From: Paenibacillus massiliensis 2301065 = DSM 16942
GTDB taxonomy: Bacteria; Bacillota; Bacilli; Paenibacillales; Paenibacillaceae
Reading direction: 5' to 3'
DNA length: 64,000 nt
NCBI RefSeq assembly: GCF_000377505.1
Contig: NZ_KB898186.1
Location: 496,001 to 560,000 of the forward strand
Shown here: positions 60,745 through 64,000 of the stretch, in pieces
How the letters are laid out: each line of letters opens with the position of its first letter
Position numbering within the stretch: position 1 is the stretch's first letter
Position numbers and translations under genes: made by a program
The notes under the pieces: generated by a model
Told to the model about the DNA's origin: nothing
The model's database searches: none
What the model saw: only the letters and a program-made list of their open reading frames with translations

Positions 60745-60867
60745 TTAAGAGAGTCTGGTGTAACTGGCGACAAAAGTGGGCTGAACCACGATGGAGCACC
60801 AGATATACGGCCGGTCGCCTGGGCAAAAGAGCAACGCTGCGTAGCAGTAGACTGCTCTTTTTTTCAT
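60745..60867 (+). promoter_or_regulatory. ZTP (pfl) riboswitch with terminator
   Basis: The aptamer core shows the conserved GTAACTGGCGACA (60759-60771), the hairpin GTGGGCTGAACCAC (60776-60789), TGGAGC, and CCGGTCGCCTGGGCA (60811-60825), which forms the pseudoknot. The expression platform is a terminator: AAAAGAGCA (60825-60833) with TGCTCTTTT (60853-60861) and a T run. Known ZTP riboswitches turn on purine and one-carbon genes when ZTP builds up under low folate. Here it controls ywlG and probably glyA. Confidence 0.9.
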
Positions 60868-61008
60868 TTTTTTAAGCTTCAACTCCTTCCTTTGTTGCTC
60901 AAGTATTTGAATTTTATGAATTGCAAAGTCAATAATCCGCTATAATGAAGACGATAGAATGTCAACGGAGAAGCCGGATTTATTGGGCAGGATAGGGAGG
61001 AGCGCGGA

Positions 61009-61599
61009 ATGGGCAATGTGAAGCATATAGAGGAGCTACAGGCTGCGGTATCTGGCATTGTACGCGAGCTGGTGGAGGCTGCTCATCTGGGGCCAGGTCA
61101 TCTGCTGGTCGTGGGCGCAAGTACTAGCGAAGTGGTGGGACAGCGAATTGGAACCTCTGGTGCGCTTGAGGTAGCGAAGCAGCTGCTGGCAGGAATTGAA
61201 GAAGTCCGCTTGGAGGTTGGCTTCGCTGTTGCTTATCAGTGCTGCGAGCATCTCAACCGGGCCTTGGTGCTGGAGCGTGAGGTCCTGGAGCGAATGGGCT
61301 TCAATGAAGTGGGGGCTGTCCCCGTACCAACGGCAGGTGGGTCCATGGCAGCCGCGGCTTATCAATTGATGCAGCAGCCTTGCTTGGCTGAGCGCATTCA
61401 GGCGCATGCGGGCCTGGACATTGGCGAGACTCTCATCGGGATGCACTTGCGAAGAGTGGCGGTGCCTTACAGACCATCACTTCGTTATGTGGGACAGGCG
61501 CGTGTGACGGCAGCCTTCACCCGTCCTCCTCTTATTGGCGGAGAGCGAGCTGTGTACAAGGTCTTGGGCGAGACGGATACAAGTGGAAACTGTGACTGA
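61009..61599 (+). CDS. ywlG: YwlG/UPF0340 family protein
   Basis: The 196-residue protein belongs to UPF0340 (TIGR01440), a family of unknown biochemical function. Its hallmarks are LLVVGASTSEVVGQRIGTSG, AYQCCEHLNRALVLE, VPVPTAGGSMAAAAY and GLDIGETLIGMHLRRVAVP. It always tends to lie before glyA in Bacilli. The ZTP riboswitch before it suggests a tie to one-carbon or purine metabolism. AGGGAGG precedes ATG 61009. Confidence 0.92.
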   Translation: MGNVKHIEELQAAVSGIVRELVEAAHLGPGHLLVVGASTSEVVGQRIGTSGALEVAKQLLAGIEEVRLEVGFAVAYQCCEHLNRALVLEREVLERMGFNEVGAVPVPTAGGSMAAAAYQLMQQPCLAERIQAHAGLDIGETLIGMHLRRVAVPYRPSLRYVGQARVTAAFTRPPLIGGERAVYKVLGETDTSGNCD

Positions 61600-61755
61600 A
61601 TCCTATGCCTTAATGCAGTGCCATGAATGCCGTTATTTAATGTTTTAATGCCATTCTATGATGCAATGTCGTTATTGATGTAGTAACGGGTATGGATGCT
61701 ATCTGATGTAATTTATTCTAAAATGATTATAAAATCGCAGGGAGGATTATCTATC

Positions 61756-63006
61756 ATGATGGAACATTTGCGTAAGAACGATCCGGCTGTACTGGAAGCT
61801 ATGGGACTGGAATTGAAGCGTCAGCAGAACAATATCGAGCTGATTGCATCCGAAAATATTGTTAGTGAAGCGGTCATTGAAGCTATGGGCTCAGTGCTCA
61901 CCAATAAATATGCCGAAGGCTACCCAGGCAAAAGATACTACGGCGGCTGTGAGCATGTAGATATCGTGGAGGACATCGCGCGTGACCGTGCCAAGGAACT
62001 GTTCGGCGCCGAGCATGCCAATGTTCAGCCGCATTCCGGTGCACAGGCGAATATGGCCGTGTATCTGGCAGCGTTGAAGCCTGGGGACACCGTTCTGGGT
62101 ATGAATCTGGCTCATGGTGGTCACCTGACACATGGTAGTCCAGTTAATGCTTCAGGATTGCTGTATAATTTCGCGGCCTATGGAGTTCGTGAGGATAACT
62201 TCCTGATTGATTATGATGAAGTACGCAAGGCTGCCTTCAAGCATCGTCCTCGTCTGATCGTTGCTGGAGCGAGTGCTTATCCACGCACGATTGATTTTGA
62301 GGCTTTTGCATCCATTGCTAATGATGTAGGTGCTTTGTTCATGGTGGATATGGCTCATATCGCAGGTCTGGTTGCAGCTGGATTGCACCCGAATCCGGTT
62401 CCGCATGCCCAATTTGTAACTACAACAACTCACAAGACCCTCCGTGGACCACGCGGTGGTATGATTCTGACTCGCAAATCCTGGGCCCAAGCTATTGATA
62501 AGGCTGTATTCCCTGGTTCCCAAGGTGGACCGTTAATGCACGTGATCGCTTCCAAGGCAGTAGCCTTCGGAGAGGCACTCGATCCCTCCTTTAAGGAATA
62601 TGCGCAGCAGGTTGTGCGTAATGCACAGGTACTGGCTGAGACTCTTGTCAAAGAAGGCATCAATATCGTATCGGGCGGCACGGACAATCACCTCATGCTG
62701 ATTGATACGCGCAATCTGAACATTACAGGTAAAGATGCGGAACATGTACTGGATTCCATTGGGATTACAGTGAACAAGAACGCGATCCCATTTGACCCGA
62801 CTAGTCCGTTCATTACGAGTGGTATTCGGATCGGTACGCCAGCTGCTACCTCTCGTGGCATGAAGGAAGATGCCATGCTAGAGATCGGCAGCATCATTGC
62901 AGGTACGCTCAAGAATGCGAAGGATGAGACTAAGCTGGGCGAGCTGCGCGCACGTGTTACCCGTTTGACTGATCAGTATCCAATCTATCCAAGTGTGCAG
63001 TACTAA
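61756..63006 (+). CDS. glyA: Serine hydroxymethyltransferase
   Basis: The PLP enzyme (416 residues) converts serine and tetrahydrofolate to glycine and methylene-tetrahydrofolate, the main entry to one-carbon metabolism. It has [46 protein letters not shown] and the Schiff-base lysine in [23 protein letters not shown] precedes ATG 61756. It lies 157 bases after ywlG with no terminator between, so both are likely under the ZTP riboswitch. Confidence 0.97.
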   Translation: MMEHLRKNDPAVLEAMGLELKRQQNNIELIASENIVSEAVIEAMGSVLTNKYAEGYPGKRYYGGCEHVDIVEDIARDRAKELFGAEHANVQPHSGAQANMAVYLAALKPGDTVLGMNLAHGGHLTHGSPVNASGLLYNFAAYGVREDNFLIDYDEVRKAAFKHRPRLIVAGASAYPRTIDFEAFASIANDVGALFMVDMAHIAGLVAAGLHPNPVPHAQFVTTTTHKTLRGPRGGMILTRKSWAQAIDKAVFPGSQGGPLMHVIASKAVAFGEALDPSFKEYAQQVVRNAQVLAETLVKEGINIVSGGTDNHLMLIDTRNLNITGKDAEHVLDSIGITVNKNAIPFDPTSPFITSGIRIGTPAATSRGMKEDAMLEIGSIIAGTLKNAKDETKLGELRARVTRLTDQYPIYPSVQY

Positions 63007-63046
63007 TATCCAGGTGTGAGATTTTAATCGAATAGAGCAAGTATAC

Positions 63047-63097
63047 AAGCGTAAGGATTCGCGGTCATATACCGCGTAATTCCTTGCGCTTTTTTGT
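63047..63097 (+). terminator. Rho-independent terminator after glyA
   Basis: AAGCGTAAGGA (63047-63057) pairs with TCCTTGCGCTT (63081-63091) with one G-T pair, an inner GCGG/CCGC arm, and six T at the end. Confidence 0.9.
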
Positions 63098-63236
63098 CGT
63101 TGTACTGTCCTGTCCTGCGAGATAAATGTAATCGTGTCATCTCATTGAGTAAGCTTAAATATGTAATTTTTGGGTAATTAACAAAATAGATATGGTGTGC
63201 AAGGGTATTCATTTTATAGCAAAGGAGCGGATGATA

Positions 63237-64000
63237 TTGAATCGACAGGGTTCAGCACTTATGAGACAGCTTGTTTTTGTCGGTCCGATGATGATATTTT
63301 TCGTGTCCATTGTAGTGGTCCCCTTCGTATTGGGGCTGTACTACTCCATGACAGACTGGGATGGAGTATCGCAGCACAACCGCTGGCTAGGATGGGATAA
63401 TTATGTTCACATTCTGACGAAGGACCCTGATTTTCGAAATGCATTCTGGTTCACCGTACGCTTTACCTTATGTGGTGTCGTATTGACCAATGTGCTAGGC
63501 TTTCTACTGGCCTTCTTCTTGACCAGGCCCTTGCGAACACGCCTTGCGCTCAGGACAGTTTTCTTTATGCCGAATATGATTGGCGGGTTGCTGCTCGGCT
63601 TTATCTGGCAGTTCATATTCGTGAGAGGATTCTCAGCGGTAGGAGAAGCTACAGGCTGGTCCTTTTTCACTCTACCGTGGCTTGGTGATGCATCAACGGC
63701 CTTCTGGGGCACGGTCATCGTATTCGTGTGGCAATATGCAGGCTATCTGATGGTGATCTACATATCTTCGCTAAGTAATATACCTCAATCATTGCTGGAA
63801 TCCGCTCAGATGGATGGTGCAGGCCGTATGCAGGTGCTGCGCAAGATTATTATTCCGCTGATCATGCCTGCGGTGACGGTCTGTCTGTTTCTTGCGATCT
63901 CCTGGTCGTTCAAGGTATTTGAATTGAATCTGGCGCTTACCAAGGGCGGACCGTACAAATCAACAGAATCCGTAGCGCTGGACATATATAATGAAGCTTT
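63237..64000 (+). CDS. Sugar ABC transporter permease (MalF/UgpA type), partial
   Basis: The frame runs off the right edge after about 254 residues. It shows the carbohydrate-uptake permease pattern: an N-terminal helix (QLVFVGPMMIFFVSIVVVPF), YYSMTDWDG, GWDNYVHILTKDPDFRNAFW, a helix with FFMPNMIGGLLLGFIWQFIF, and the EAA loop SLLESAQMDGAGRMQVLRKI with IIPLIMPAV that contacts the ATPase. The start is TTG 63237 with AAGGAG 9 bases before it; ATG 63231 in the same frame is too close to that site. The companion permease and binding protein should lie outside the window. Confidence 0.9.
   Translation, partial: MNRQGSALMRQLVFVGPMMIFFVSIVVVPFVLGLYYSMTDWDGVSQHNRWLGWDNYVHILTKDPDFRNAFWFTVRFTLCGVVLTNVLGFLLAFFLTRPLRTRLALRTVFFMPNMIGGLLLGFIWQFIFVRGFSAVGEATGWSFFTLPWLGDASTAFWGTVIVFVWQYAGYLMVIYISSLSNIPQSLLESAQMDGAGRMQVLRKIIIPLIMPAVTVCLFLAISWSFKVFELNLALTKGGPYKSTESVALDIYNEA

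Overview
The window looks like a chromosomal segment of a spore-forming Bacillota of the Paenibacillus type. This rests on spoIIR, on a Bacillus-like gene order prfA-prmC-...-spoIIR-ywlC-mntP-ywlE-ywlG-glyA, on strong AGGAGG ribosome binding sites, on frequent TTG/GTG starts, and on rho-independent terminators with long T runs. I see no rRNA or tRNA gene, no insertion sequence, no prophage and no CRISPR array. Both ends are cut: a ThuA-like gene at the left edge and a sugar ABC permease at the right edge.

Layout. 1-7.4 kb: end of a ThuA-domain gene, a phasin-like protein with a UbiB/AarF kinase, a SulP anion transporter behind a structured leader, a DEAD-box RNA helicase with a Gly/Gln/Arg-rich tail, and an AI-2E-family permease. 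7.6-11.8 kb: an iron-siderophore uptake operon (two permeases, ATPase, FhuF-like reductase) under a Fur-box promoter; its probable binding lipoprotein lies 9 kb downstream (20.6 kb) under a near-identical Fur-box promoter. 11.9-18.2 kb: a redox/anaerobic block with glutathione peroxidase, NADH oxidase, a 33-residue membrane peptide, a formate/nitrite transporter and a molybdopterin oxidoreductase; TGTGA-N6-TCACA palindromes precede nox (three) and the transporter (one, at -41.5). 18.3-34.8 kb: transporters, acetyltransferases, GlnRS, TetR regulators, MobA, a two-gene sigma-like pair, a PfkB kinase, a paired SMR exporter with its TetR regulator, and cardiolipin synthase.

34.8-45.9 kb is the most distinctive part. 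A MerR-type regulator with a B12-binding domain and the Wx9EH light-sensor motif (CarH/LitR type) precedes a tightly overlapping seven-gene carotenoid operon (three CrtN-like oxidoreductases, CrtM, CruF-like, acyltransferase, glycosyltransferase). TGTATA half-sites in exact 11-bp register occur at both the regulator's own promoter (three) and the crt promoter (about five). The simplest model is light-relieved, adenosylcobalamin-dependent repression of a glycosylated, acylated carotenoid. An isopentenyl diphosphate isomerase (fni) at 48.5 kb could supply precursor.

45.9-48.3 kb (minus strand) holds an RsgA-like GTPase paralogue coupled to an APH-family kinase. Its roughly 290-nt leader has a 33-codon ORF and two tandem intrinsic terminators, resembling antibiotic-inducible attenuators. 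51-63 kb holds housekeeping genes: ychF, prfA, prmC, rodA-like, spoIIR with a possible sigma-F promoter, ywlC, mntP, ywlE, then a ZTP (pfl) riboswitch with terminator ahead of ywlG and glyA. All assignments come from reading the sequence and from remembered family motifs; no database search was run.
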